The notes: a model not told the origin generated them from the sequence alone. Positions 25,809 through 34,534 are shown, counted from the stretch's first letter. The stretch is DNA of 64,000 nt from an uncultured Collinsella sp. (GCA_900540945.1 UQHQ01000001.1:62001-126000); one strand, 5' to 3'. Numbers and translations are program-made.

Positions 25809-26536
25809 TGGCGCCCGTGTGCGCCGTGGTCGTTGCCGGTGGCAGCGGCCAGCGCTTTGGAAATCCCGGCGGCAAGCAGCTCGTTAACGTGGCGGGTCGT
25901 CCGCTTATGAGCTGGTCCATCCGTGCGTTCGATCGCAGTGACAAGGTCGGCCACATCGTGGTGGTGTGTCCTGTCGAGCGCCGTGCCGAGATGCGCCGCC
26001 TGGCCATCGACCCGTTTGACTATGATACGCCCATCAGCTTTGCCGATGCCGGCGATACCCGTCAGGATTCCACCCGAGCCGGCGTGCATGCGGTACCGGC
26101 AGGCTTTGAATACGTCGCCATTCACGACGGCGCTCGTCCGCTCATTACGACCGAGGCCATCGATCACGCTATCGACGTGCTCGTGAGCGACCGTGCCCTC
26201 GACGGTGTCGTGTGCGGTCAGCCCGCGATCGACACGCTCAAAATCGTCGATGGCGATAATATCGTTGAGACGCCGCCGCGTGAACTCTATTGGGCCGCAC
26301 AGACGCCGCAAATCTTTAGCGTCGACGCCATGGAGCGCGCCCACACCGCAGCTATCGCCGAGGGCTTTATCGGGACCGACGATTCTTCGCTGGTCGAGCG
26401 CATGGGTGGGCGTGTCCGCTGCGTCCAGAGCCCACGCGACAACCTTAAGGTGACGGTACCCGAGGACTTGCGTCCCGTAACCGCGATTCTGCTCGGCCGC
26501 ATGGCCGAGGGAGAGGATCTTCCCCATGTTCAGTAA
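25808..26536 (+). CDS. ispD: 2-C-methyl-D-erythritol 4-phosphate cytidylyltransferase
   Basis: Third step of the MEP pathway: MEP plus CTP gives CDP-ME. 242 residues. The nucleotide-binding loop AVVVAGGSGQRFG and the EYVAIHDGARPLIT and WAAQTPQIFS motifs are standard. It overlaps disA at its start and ispF by 11 bp at its end. Its product is the substrate of IspE, whose gene at 4.1 kb appears broken. Confidence 0.95.
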   Translation: MAPVCAVVVAGGSGQRFGNPGGKQLVNVAGRPLMSWSIRAFDRSDKVGHIVVVCPVERRAEMRRLAIDPFDYDTPISFADAGDTRQDSTRAGVHAVPAGFEYVAIHDGARPLITTEAIDHAIDVLVSDRALDGVVCGQPAIDTLKIVDGDNIVETPPRELYWAAQTPQIFSVDAMERAHTAAIAEGFIGTDDSSLVERMGGRVRCVQSPRDNLKVTVPEDLRPVTAILLGRMAEGEDLPHVQ

Positions 26537-27020
26537 CCTGCGCATTGGCCACGGCTACGACGTCCACCGTTTGGTGGAGGGTCGTCGATGTATCATCGGC
26601 GGGGTCGACATTCCCTACGAGCGCGGTCTGCTGGGCCATTCGGATGCCGATGTGCTCGCGCACGCGCTGGCCGACGCTATTTTGGGCGCCTGCCGCGGGG
26701 GAGACATCGGCAAACTGTTCCCCGACACCGATCCTGCCTATGAGGGCGCCGACTCGATGGTGCTGCTTGCCCGTGTGATGGACTATGCGCGCGAGCTGGG
26801 CTTTGAGTTTGTCGATGCCGACTGCACCATTGCCTGTCAGCAGCCCAAAATCACCCCGCACCGCGATGCCATGCGCGCCAACCTTGCCCATGCTCTGGGC
26901 GTTGACGTCGAAAATGTGGGCGTCGCCGCCACTACGACCGAAAAGCTCGGCTGGGAAGGCCAGGGCGAGGGGATCGGCGCCTGGGCCGTCTGCCTGCTAC
27001 AGAAAACCGTTAAGGAGTAA
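26526..27020 (+). CDS. ispF: 2-C-methyl-D-erythritol 2,4-cyclodiphosphate synthase
   Basis: Converts CDP-ME 2-phosphate to MEcPP. 164 residues with the metal-binding start RIGHGYDVHRL, LLGHSDADVLAHALADAI and the C-terminal TTTEKLGWEGQGEGIGA. Translationally coupled to ispD by an 11-bp overlap and followed by cysS 3 bp later. Confidence 0.96.
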   Translation: MFSNLRIGHGYDVHRLVEGRRCIIGGVDIPYERGLLGHSDADVLAHALADAILGACRGGDIGKLFPDTDPAYEGADSMVLLARVMDYARELGFEFVDADCTIACQQPKITPHRDAMRANLAHALGVDVENVGVAATTTEKLGWEGQGEGIGAWAVCLLQKTVKE

Positions 27021-27023
27021 CGA

Positions 27024-28490
27024 ATGCGTATCTACAACAGCGCTACCCATAAAAAGGAAGAGTTCCAGCCCATCGAGTCCGGCAAGGTCCGCATGTATGT
27101 GTGCGGCCCCACGGTCTACGACAACATCCACATCGGCAACGCCCGCACGTTCATCAGCTTTGACGTGATTCGTCGCTGGCTCATCGCGAGCGGCTACGAG
27201 GTTACGTTCGCCCAGAACCTCACCGATGTCGATGACAAGATCATCAAGCGCGCCAACGAGCAAGGTCGTATGGCTGCCGAGGTCGCGACGGAGTTCTCCG
27301 ACAAGTTCATCGGCGTCATGCGCGCCGCCAACGTGCTCGATCCCGATGTGCGTCCCCGCGCCACCAAAGAGATCGGTCCCATGATCGCTATGATCAAGAC
27401 GCTTATCGAGCAGGGCCATGCCTATGCCGCCGATAACGGCGACGTGTACTTTGCCGTGCGCAGCGATCCCAACTATGGTCAGGTCTCGGGCCGCAACATC
27501 GACGATCTTATGGTGGGCGCGCGCATCGAGGAGAACGAGGACAAGAACGACCCGCTCGACTTTGCCCTGTGGAAGGCCGCCAAGCCCGGCGAGCCCAGCT
27601 GGCCGAGCCCCTGGGGCGAGGGCCGTCCCGGCTGGCACACCGAGTGCGCCGCCATGGTGCACCGCTACCTGGGCACCCCGATTGACATCCACGGCGGCGG
27701 CTCCGACCTTGCCTTCCCGCATCACGAAAACGAGTGCGCCCAGGCCACCTGCGCCTGGCACCAGGGCTTCTCCAACACCTGGATGCACACGGGCATGCTA
27801 CTGGTCGACGGCGAGAAGATGTCCAAGTCGCTCGGTAACTTCTTTACGCTGGCCGAGGTGCTCGAGCAGCACTCTGCCGCGGCTCTGCGCTTGCTGATGC
27901 TGCAGACGAGCTATCGCTCGCCGCTCGACTTCTCTTGGGAGCGCCTGGAGGGTGCCGAGAACTCGCTCACGCGTATCGCCGGCACGGTCGAGAACCTGCG
28001 CTGGGCTGCAAGCCACGCGACGGCCGACGCCGATGAGGCTGCCGCCGAGGCGTTTGTCGCCAAGGCCGCCGAGACTCGTACTGCCTTTAAGGAGTGCATG
28101 GACGACGACTTTAACACCGCCGGTGCCATGGGTGCCGTCTTTGGCTTTGTGACCGAGTGCAACCAGTACCTGGAGCAGGCGGGCGACGCTGCCGACAAGG
28201 CCGCCGCGCTTGCCGCCGCCGACACGCTGGCCGAGCTGCTCGATACGCTTGGCGTTGAGCTCCCCGAGCCCAAGGTCGAGCTGCCGCTGGGCCTGCTGGG
28301 CGTTGCCGCCGGTTTGGTTGCCTACACGGGTGACGACGTGGACGAGGCCGCTGCCAAGATTCTCGAGGCCCGCGCCGAGGCCCGCGCCGCCAAGAACTGG
28401 GATCTGGCCGATGCCATCCGCGACCAGCTCAAGGACCTCGGGCTGACGATCGAGGATACCGCCGCGGGCACTCGTATTAAGAGTCTCTAG
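27024..28490 (+). CDS. cysS: cysteinyl-tRNA synthetase
   Basis: Class Ia synthetase of 488 residues. The HIGH-type motif reads HIGNAR in CGPTVYDNIHIGNART, KMSKS is intact (GEKMSKSLGNF), and zinc ligands are visible (the Cys of YVCGPT, WHTECAAM and HHENECAQ). The C-terminal DALR-type helical domain is Ala-rich. The gene order ispD-ispF-cysS-rlmB-yacP is common in Gram-positives. Confidence 0.96.
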   Translation: MRIYNSATHKKEEFQPIESGKVRMYVCGPTVYDNIHIGNARTFISFDVIRRWLIASGYEVTFAQNLTDVDDKIIKRANEQGRMAAEVATEFSDKFIGVMRAANVLDPDVRPRATKEIGPMIAMIKTLIEQGHAYAADNGDVYFAVRSDPNYGQVSGRNIDDLMVGARIEENEDKNDPLDFALWKAAKPGEPSWPSPWGEGRPGWHTECAAMVHRYLGTPIDIHGGGSDLAFPHHENECAQATCAWHQGFSNTWMHTGMLLVDGEKMSKSLGNFFTLAEVLEQHSAAALRLLMLQTSYRSPLDFSWERLEGAENSLTRIAGTVENLRWAASHATADADEAAAEAFVAKAAETRTAFKECMDDDFNTAGAMGAVFGFVTECNQYLEQAGDAADKAAALAAADTLAELLDTLGVELPEPKVELPLGLLGVAAGLVAYTGDDVDEAAAKILEARAEARAAKNWDLADAIRDQLKDLGLTIEDTAAGTRIKSL

Positions 28491-28495
28491 TATTT

Positions 28496-28600
28496 GTCGA
28501 CCGTTCGAGGTGCGGCAGATTGCCTTGAAAGAGGAGGGCATAGACCTGGTGGTCATGCCCGACGATTGAAAGGCAAGGTGCCGTGGCTCGGACGGTCGAT
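28496..28600 (+). ncRNA. candidate structured RNA in the cysS-rlmB gap
   Basis: One long nested hairpin fills the gap. The outer stem of 13 pairs (28497-28509 with 28587-28599) contains one G-T wobble. Inside are CGGCA/TGCCG, TTGCCTT/AAGGCAA, a symmetric 9-nt internal loop, and an apical stem GGGCAT-(A)-GACC with loop TGGT. It starts 5 bp after the cysS stop and ends 33 bp before rlmB. I do not recognise it as a known riboswitch, SRP RNA or T-box. It could be a processing site, a terminator without a T-run, or a new leader element. Confidence 0.6.
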
Positions 28601-28633
28601 TCTTGTTCGTTATCTATTTAAGGAGGTCGCTAT

Positions 28634-29548
28634 ATGGCCGACAATCGCAAGCGCGCGTCTCGTGGCGGCAAGCAGGCTGCTTCTGGCTCGCGTCCGATTC
28701 GCCGTAATGACCGCGCTGCCGCTCCCAAGGGTCAGCGCGATCGTATCCAGGCCGCACGTCCGCAGCGCGATCGCAACCGCGACGCTGTCCAGGCTCCCAA
28801 GGGCGAGTTTATCGAAGGCCGTCGTGCTGCCGCCGAGGCGCTGCGCACTGGTTTTCCCATCAAGTGCGCGCTCATTGCCGAGGGCGGGGAGCGCGATGCC
28901 GCCCTGTCGCGTCTGGTCGATGACCTCAACGCCGCGGGCGTCCGCATTAAGTATGTGCCGCGTGCACAGCTCGATGTGCTGTCGAGCCATGGCGCTCACC
29001 AGGGCATCGCGCTCGAGGTCGGCAACTTCCCCTATGCGGATGTCGCCGATATCCTCGACCGCGCAGGCGAGGGTCCGGCACTTGTCGTGGTGCTCGACCA
29101 TGTGACTGACGACGGCAACTTTGGCGCCATCGTGCGCTCCGCCGAGGTCGTGGGCGCCGCGGGCGTCGTCATCGCCAACAAGCGTGCCGCCGGCGTGACC
29201 GTGGGCAGCTACAAAACCTCAGCCGGTGCCGTCATGCACCTGCCCATCGCGCAGGTTCCCAATATCGCCCGTGCGCTCGATGACCTCAAGGCCGCTGGCT
29301 TTTGGGTGGGCGGTGCCTCCGAGCACGCCGAAGGCAGTTGCTGGGATGCTCCCTTCGAGGGTCGCGTGGCGCTCGTCATGGGGTCCGAGGGCGACGGCAT
29401 CTCGCGCCTGGTGCTCGAGAAATGCGACTTTTTGACCAAGCTTCCCCAGCGCGGCATGACCGAGAGCCTCAATGTTGCCCAGGCGACCACGGCGCTGTGC
29501 TTTGAATGGCTGCGCCGCAACGCCGGCGAGCTCATGGGGGAGGAGTAG
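28634..29548 (+). CDS. rlmB: 23S rRNA 2'-O-ribose methyltransferase RlmB (TrmH/SpoU family)
   Basis: 304 residues. The first 55 are a basic Arg/Lys-rich extension; then come the L30e-like substrate-binding domain (EFIEGRRAAAEAL) and the SPOUT domain with its knot motifs: LDHVTDDGNFGAIVRSAEV, LVMGSEGDGIS and MTESLNVAQATT. RlmB methylates G2251 of 23S rRNA; other TrmH family targets remain possible. AAGGAGG precedes ATG 28634. Confidence 0.9.
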   Translation: MADNRKRASRGGKQAASGSRPIRRNDRAAAPKGQRDRIQAARPQRDRNRDAVQAPKGEFIEGRRAAAEALRTGFPIKCALIAEGGERDAALSRLVDDLNAAGVRIKYVPRAQLDVLSSHGAHQGIALEVGNFPYADVADILDRAGEGPALVVVLDHVTDDGNFGAIVRSAEVVGAAGVVIANKRAAGVTVGSYKTSAGAVMHLPIAQVPNIARALDDLKAAGFWVGGASEHAEGSCWDAPFEGRVALVMGSEGDGISRLVLEKCDFLTKLPQRGMTESLNVAQATTALCFEWLRRNAGELMGEE

Positions 29549-29551
29549 CGC

Positions 29552-30229
29552 ATGTCCAAAAAGAACCGTGCCAAGTCCAAAGCCAAGCGCTTTGGCGAAG
29601 GCTCGGCCAAGCCGATTGTCTCGGCCGCGACCTACGGCGTGGGCGGCAATGCGTTTGCACAGGCTATCGCCGACCCAGTCTCGACGGTGCACTCCAACAA
29701 GCCCGAGCTGCTGGTGGTCGACGGTTACAACGTGATCCACTGCACGCCGCGCTACGAAAAGCTCGTCTACGACCATTCCGACGATCCGTATTCCAGCGAC
29801 GTTCACGATATGGCGCGCACCGCCCTCATCAACGACGTTGCCGCGTTTGCCCAAGGCCGCTACGAGGCCGTAATCGTGTTTGACGGCGCGGGCAATATCT
29901 CCAGCGAGCGCCCCAACCTGCCGGCCCGTGGCGTGCGCATCGAGTTTTCGCCGACGGGCGTCTCTGCCGATACCGTGGTGCAGAAGCTCTGCATCGAGGC
30001 ACGCGAGGAAGGCCGCGCGTGCTCCGTGGTGTCGAGTGACGGCACGATCCAGGCCGTCGTCATGGGCAAGGGCGTCACGCGCATCTCGAGCCGTATGCTG
30101 GTGGACGAGATCAAACAGATCGATAACGACGTTCACGAGGCCGAGGAAGCCCCGCAGATCAAGATGACTCTGGGCAGTCGCCTGAGCCCCGATGCCCTGG
30201 CCAAGCTCAAGGCCCTGCGCGGGAGGTAG
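29552..30229 (+). CDS. NYN-domain ribonuclease of the YacP/Rae1 family
   Basis: 225 residues. After a basic leader of about 45 residues, the PIN-like NYN core begins with ELLVVDGYNVIHCTP, then AVIVFDGAGN, and ends with VVSSDGTIQAVV and RISSRMLVDEIKQ. Bacillus Rae1 (YacP) is a ribosome-associated endoribonuclease. It lies 3 bp after rlmB, the same order as in Bacillus. It converges with the HTH-HipA gene, with 27 bp between the stops. Confidence 0.87.
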   Translation: MSKKNRAKSKAKRFGEGSAKPIVSAATYGVGGNAFAQAIADPVSTVHSNKPELLVVDGYNVIHCTPRYEKLVYDHSDDPYSSDVHDMARTALINDVAAFAQGRYEAVIVFDGAGNISSERPNLPARGVRIEFSPTGVSADTVVQKLCIEAREEGRACSVVSSDGTIQAVVMGKGVTRISSRMLVDEIKQIDNDVHEAEEAPQIKMTLGSRLSPDALAKLKALRGR

Positions 30230-30256
30230 GGGAGCTGACGGCGCGACGCTGTCTCG

Positions 30257-31597
30257 CTAACTCCATTCAGCGATGTCGATCATTCTACGGAGGCGCCATG
30301 TAAGCGCCTCTTTTAGATAAGGCAGTCTTGCTGTAAGAGCGTCGTTTTTGGATAGGATCTCGATTGCCTCGTCAACGAAACCCTCGAGCTTGTCGTCGTC
30401 AAACCAGCTCATATCCTCAACAAGCAGCATTTGTTTCGCGGGGCTTGAATGAAACTGCGCGCTGGTAAAACTGTGCTCTCCTGCCTTAAGCTCCTCTAGA
30501 GAAACGTTGCACCAGAGCGATGAGCCCGAATCGAAGATGGGGGCTGGTCTGCAGACCAGTGAGTTGACGTTTCGCACGAGGCCGAAGTTGCGCCAATGAC
30601 GATCGTAGTTGGCGATGATGTCATCGCATACGATCATGCGGTCAAGGGCGTTTTTTATATCTGTCGCTCCAAGCTCCTCGCAGTTTGCTACATACCGTTC
30701 GTAATCGGTTAGTCGCTCGTCTGCATTTGCATGCTGGTTTACATAGAACGCAGGGACATATTCTTCTTCGTCAGTTAAGAAGACGTTGCATGTGCTCAAG
30801 GCGGAAGTACCCGCGCCTTCGAGCGAATAGGGTACATAATCGCAAGCGTTTAGGATGCGACGGTGAAGTGCGGTCGCCACCAGTTCATTATAGGGTTCCT
30901 GGTTCAAGTGCGCTCCTGCCTTATGCAGAATTCGACGCCCGCCCTCGCACGTCCAGTACTTTTGAAGATTGCCGTCCGAGGTGTTATCGGGCTTTGCGGC
31001 AGCCGCTTTTCCCTCTGGGGCAAAGGGCGCAATGGACAGTGAGACGTCATCAAAGGCATTATTGAAGAAATTGATATCTTCCCACGCGAGACCGGAATCT
31101 TGGGGTCTAATCCAATACTGGTCGGATAGGGAGAGGCCGAGATTTCGCTGGATGAGTTCATCGGGAACATCGACTGCGGCTTCTGCAAGCAGGGAGGCTA
31201 GTCCAATGCGTGCGAGCGGGATACCGCGGCCTCGCCACCAAATGCGGAAAGAGTCGAGCGACACGGGACTATTGGGGCCAAGTACTCCAATAGGGGCGTG
31301 GATGTAATCGATGTCGGCGCCGATGTGGGTAAAGTCTTTTCGCGATGTGCTGTAGACCAGCTGGGCGACTTCGTGCGTGCGGTTCATGAGGGTAAACGTA
31401 ATCTCGCTTTTTCCATGGCCTCGACGGGGGCGTCCCCCCGCTTTGGTCACGGAGCGGAGTCGTGCGTTGACACTGTCTTTGTCGATGAGCCATACACCAG
31501 AAGCCTTGCGGGCCTCAAGTGCTCCGTTTTTTATGAGCTCTTGCACCCTGCGCGGGGTGATGTCGAGTAGCTCTGCAGCTTCCTTCGTGGTCAACAT
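30257..31597 (-). CDS. single-chain HTH-HipA-like kinase
   Basis: 446 residues. The N-terminus is an excisionase/MerR-like helix-turn-helix (TTKEAAELLDITPRRVQELIK), joined by a basic hinge to a HipA-like kinase. Catalytic and metal motifs read ANYDRHWRNFGLVRN and PAPIFDSGSSLW. Antitoxin-like DNA binding and kinase are thus in one chain instead of hipB plus hipA. I place the start at ATG 31597: it has GAAGGG at 7 bp, whereas ATG 31639 has no site and its first codons coincide with an operator half-site. No partner gene is adjacent. Probably autoregulated through the palindromes at 31615-31674. Confidence 0.8.
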   Translation of the reverse strand: MLTTKEAAELLDITPRRVQELIKNGALEARKASGVWLIDKDSVNARLRSVTKAGGRPRRGHGKSEITFTLMNRTHEVAQLVYSTSRKDFTHIGADIDYIHAPIGVLGPNSPVSLDSFRIWWRGRGIPLARIGLASLLAEAAVDVPDELIQRNLGLSLSDQYWIRPQDSGLAWEDINFFNNAFDDVSLSIAPFAPEGKAAAAKPDNTSDGNLQKYWTCEGGRRILHKAGAHLNQEPYNELVATALHRRILNACDYVPYSLEGAGTSALSTCNVFLTDEEEYVPAFYVNQHANADERLTDYERYVANCEELGATDIKNALDRMIVCDDIIANYDRHWRNFGLVRNVNSLVCRPAPIFDSGSSLWCNVSLEELKAGEHSFTSAQFHSSPAKQMLLVEDMSWFDDDKLEGFVDEAIEILSKNDALTARLPYLKEALTWRLRRMIDIAEWS

Positions 31598-31614
31598 CGT
31601 GAAACCCTTCGCCA

Positions 31615-31674
31615 GAACGAATAGTTTTATCTTCTTCATTGTAATAAAAACTATTCGTTCTGACGAATAGTTTT
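31615..31674. promoter_or_regulatory. operator of the HTH-HipA gene
   Basis: AAAACTATTCGT-TCTG-ACGAATAGTTTT (31647-31674) is a perfect 12-bp inverted repeat. A third half-site, GAACGAATAGTTTT, is at 31615-31628, between the two candidate start codons. Symmetry and position point to autoregulation. Confidence 0.82.
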
Positions 31675-31758
31675 GAGATGTGGTCGGTCAAAGGGCCTGT
31701 TGCGCCTCGTCCGCAATTCCTTTATTCTAAACAGGCTTCGCGCGAAAGCGCCAAGTGT

Positions 31759-31833
31759 GCCAGTGTGGCGCAACGGTAGCGCAACTGATTTGTAATCAGT
31801 GGGTTGCAGGTTCGATTCCTGTCACTGGCTCCA
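31759..31833 (+). tRNA. tRNA-Thr (TGT)
   Basis: Acceptor GCCAGTG/CACTGGC, D-arm GCGCAACGGTAGCGC, anticodon stem CTGAT/ATCAG with loop TTTGTAA (anticodon TGT), T-arm with GGTTCGATTCC, encoded CCA. Its last 18 bases and four more are repeated 190 bp downstream. Confidence 0.96.
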
Positions 31834-32027
31834 TGAGAGTTTCGGGTTCTGTTCCCTTGTGGGACAGGGCCCGTTTCTTGTATGTGCCGGAATCGAACCT
31901 CCGAGGGCGCGAGCGTCAAGCGAACGCGGAGCGTTCGTAGCGAGCGGGCAAGGATGCCGGCAGGCATCCGAAGCCGGAGCGGATACGCGAAGCGAATACG
32001 CGGACTTCCTGTCACTGGCTCCATGAG
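31816..32027 (+). repeat. att-like direct repeat of the tRNA-Thr 3' end
   Basis: The 22 bp from 31816 to 31837 (end of the T-arm, acceptor, CCA and TGAG) recur exactly at 32006-32027. The 168 bp between contain small hairpins (GCGAACGC-GGA-GCGTTCGT, GGATGCC-GGCA-GGCATCC) but no gene. A duplicated tRNA 3' end is the footprint of tRNA-targeting integrases; no integrase gene remains nearby. Confidence 0.75.
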
Positions 32028-32059
32028 TTTTCGCAGGTCGGGGGCCGTATGGCTCCCGA

Positions 32060-32102
32060 TGTTGCATTTTCATGCAACAGTTCATGCAACAAAAATGCAA
32101 CA
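32060..32102. repeat. ATGCAACA iterons
   Basis: TGTTGCAT at 32060 and ATGCAACA at 32072, 32084 and 32095: one inverted and three direct copies with 12- and 11-bp steps. This suits a DNA-binding protein or small replicon origin. The gap from 32103 to the GmrSD-type gene at 32421 shows no other structure I can support. Confidence 0.65.
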
Positions 32103-32420
32103 ATTAAATCTGAAAGTGCACTTGTGTGTTTTGCAACCGATGCTCATTGTCAATAAACGCGTGCAATGAAGCGGGAAAAGCCAAGCTTACAGTTGCTGTC
32201 TCCATTAGAGTTTTGGGCTTTGTGTCTCCAACTGGGATAGAGTGGAAAGTGACCAGGGCGCTGAGAGCTCCGATGTTGCTTCTCGAAAGATCGCACGCCG
32301 TGCACGGCTCTCTTTCCTGTAGCCCATGGGTATTACTATAGTCTAGATTTAATTCGGCGCGAGAAGTCAAGAGCGACAAGGATTTCCCGTCGTTTGTGAG
32401 CAAGGCGATTGAAAGGACCC

Positions 32421-34273
32421 ATGATGATTAATAGCGTAGAGGATCCAACGGTTGCCAATATTTTGTCGACCGATATGCTAAAAATCTATGACATTCCTCG
32501 TTACCAGCGCGAATATACTTGGAATCAGCGCGACTGGGCGAATCTCTATGACGATATCACCCAAAACGACGCCGGCTACTTTCTGGGCTCGTTTATTGTC
32601 GTGAACGGGACTGTGAATTCCAAGATGGATACCATTCACTATGAAGTTATCGATGGCCAACAACGCCTGACGACGCTCAGCCTTCTCCTTGCCGCCCTCT
32701 ATACTCGCATCATGGAGCATAAGGATTCTATCGATGACGACATGATGTTGGACGATATCCGACCCCTGCGCAATCGTCTGATCTTGAAATCTGACAAGTC
32801 AATGACGCGCGTTATTCCTCAGGTTCAGAATCATAATCTTGAGGATTACCGCTGGATCTTGAAGGAACATATCGGCCTAGATGCGGTTATGCAAAAGCCG
32901 AAGTTCCTTGGTCTGAGAAAGATGTCTAAGGCATTCAACTACTTTTACGATCGACTGGGTGAGGACGTTGGAGGCAGGGACGGAATCGAGTGCGTTCGCT
33001 GCCTCCTTGATATCTGCAGGCTGGTGTGCTCGGCGGTCGTGGTCCAGATTACCGTAGATAGCCATGCTGACGCCTACACCTTGTTCGCGTCCCTTAACAA
33101 CCGCGGTGTTCCCTTGAGCGCCGTCGACCTTATCAAGAACATGCTTCTCGGCAAGGTTGCCGGGGTGGATGACGGACAGCTCGACTATTACTTTGAACGC
33201 TGGCAGGAAGTGCTCCACAATCTCGGCGATGACTACAAGACGCAGGAGCGCTTCTTCCGCCAGAACTACGATGCCTTCCGCCGGGAGGTGAACAAGCCAT
33301 TTATCGGCGAATCTGGCTCCCAACTCCCCCTCGGTTCCGTTGCCACGCGTTCCAACCTTCTGAAAATCTACGAGAAGCGGATGGAAGCCGATGACGGCGC
33401 CCTTAAGGTGTTGGACGAGCTGACCGAGAATTCCGCACTCTACTCGAAGATCATTGGACTCGATCAAGAGGGCCCGGATTCCGAGCTTTCGGATCAGCTT
33501 TTGGAGCTTTCGAGAGCGCAGGGCGTCGCATCTTACCTGATGCTGCTGTTCCTCTTCAAGAAGCAGAACCAGTTGGAGCTAAAAGATGAAACCCTCGCGC
33601 TTCTTGTTAAGCTCCTCGTCTGCTTCTTTGTCCGACGCAACCTCACCGATACGCCTCCCACACGTGACCTTGAGAGGCTCTTCATCAGTATTTGTGAGAG
33701 CCTCGAAAGCGAGGGTCTCAAGGGCATTGCGGCCGCGGAGTACATCAAGAAGCGCCTCGTCGACGTGTCTGCCAGTGACGCTTCCTTCAAAGAACGTCTT
33801 GAGGGGCCGATTTACGACGTCAATCCCGATATGACGCGCTACATCCTTACTGTTATCGCATCTCCGAGCGTTACGAAAGAGATGAAGTCACTTTGGGAAC
33901 GATACGCCTCCGGAAACTACGTCTGGACAATCGAGCACATCTTCCCTCAGGGCAAGAACATTCCAGATGAATGTGTGAAGATGGTTGCGGACGGCGACAT
34001 GTCTAAGGCGATTGAGGTGCAGGAGAAACAGGTCCACACGCTTGGAAATCTAACCATCACCGGGTATAACTCAAAGCTGAGCAACATGCCCTTTGTGACC
34101 AAGCGAGACCGCAAGGATGTCAAGGGGCGAATGTCGGATACCGCAACGGGTTGAACCTGAACGACGAGTTGGTAAACACGGATACCTGGACCAGCGAGCA
34201 GATTCAAGAGCGCACAGACAAGCTCGTTGGACTCACTTTGAAAGCTTTTGACTTTGACGAGATTGAGTTCTAG
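32421..34273 (+). pseudogene. GmrSD-type (DUF262-DUF1524) restriction protein, frameshifted near the C-terminus
   Basis: The DUF262 half has the ParB-like nucleotide motif IPRYQREYTW and VIDGQQRLTTLS; the DUF1524 half has the HNH-like core WTIEHIFPQ, then HTLGNLTITGYN with SKLSN. These proteins form GTP-dependent type IV nucleases that cut modified phage DNA. The open frame stops at 34154 (TGA), but the neighbouring frame continues with GYRNGLNLNDELVNTDTW and IQERTDKLVGL to a TAG at 34271-34273, exactly the expected DUF1524 end. One extra G in the GGGG run near 34123-34126 would rejoin the frames. Start ATG 32421 has GAAAGGA. Lower GC than its neighbours suggests transfer. Confidence 0.82.
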
Positions 34274-34317
34274 TGACCGCCAGCAATATCTTGGGGACAT
34301 TCAGTCCAAACGATTCA

Positions 34318-34534
34318 ATCTTGATCTGTAACATCTAGACCGTTATTTCTCTTCAAGCTGTTACAGATTGAGATGTTAAGACGGGTTGGCGGGTAATATC
34401 TCGATCTGTAACACGAAGGGGCGGAAAACCGTTCGTACTGTTACAGAATGAGACGTAAGCCAGGGTCTCTGCGAAACATCTCGATCTGTAACAGATAGGG
34501 GAGAAAATGTTCTCTAAATGTTACAGATAGAGAC
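34318..34534. repeat. tandem array of three 80-bp hairpin units
   Basis: ATCTGTAACA begins at 34324, 34404 and 34484, and its complement TGTTACAGA(T/A) at 34359, 34439 and 34519: an exact 80-bp period in both arms. With flanks the arms extend to about 17 bp (CATCTCGATCTGTAACA with one wobble). The 25-nt loops and the 21-nt links between hairpins differ from unit to unit. The array lies 45 bp after the GmrSD-type gene. No open reading frame is convincing here. Confidence 0.85.

Noticed and set aside
28496..28600. Bacterial SRP RNA or a T-box leader
   Set aside because: The GGUCAGG/GGAA/AGCAG SRP core and the T-box tGGNACC bulge are both absent.
31722..32024. Open frame on the minus strand across tRNA-Thr
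   Set aside because: It is the antisense of the tRNA and the att-like repeat; composition and lack of a ribosome site show it is an artefact.
34318..34534. CRISPR array
   Set aside because: Repeats are paired hairpin arms with two alternating variable gaps (25 and 21 nt), only three units exist, and no cas genes are present.
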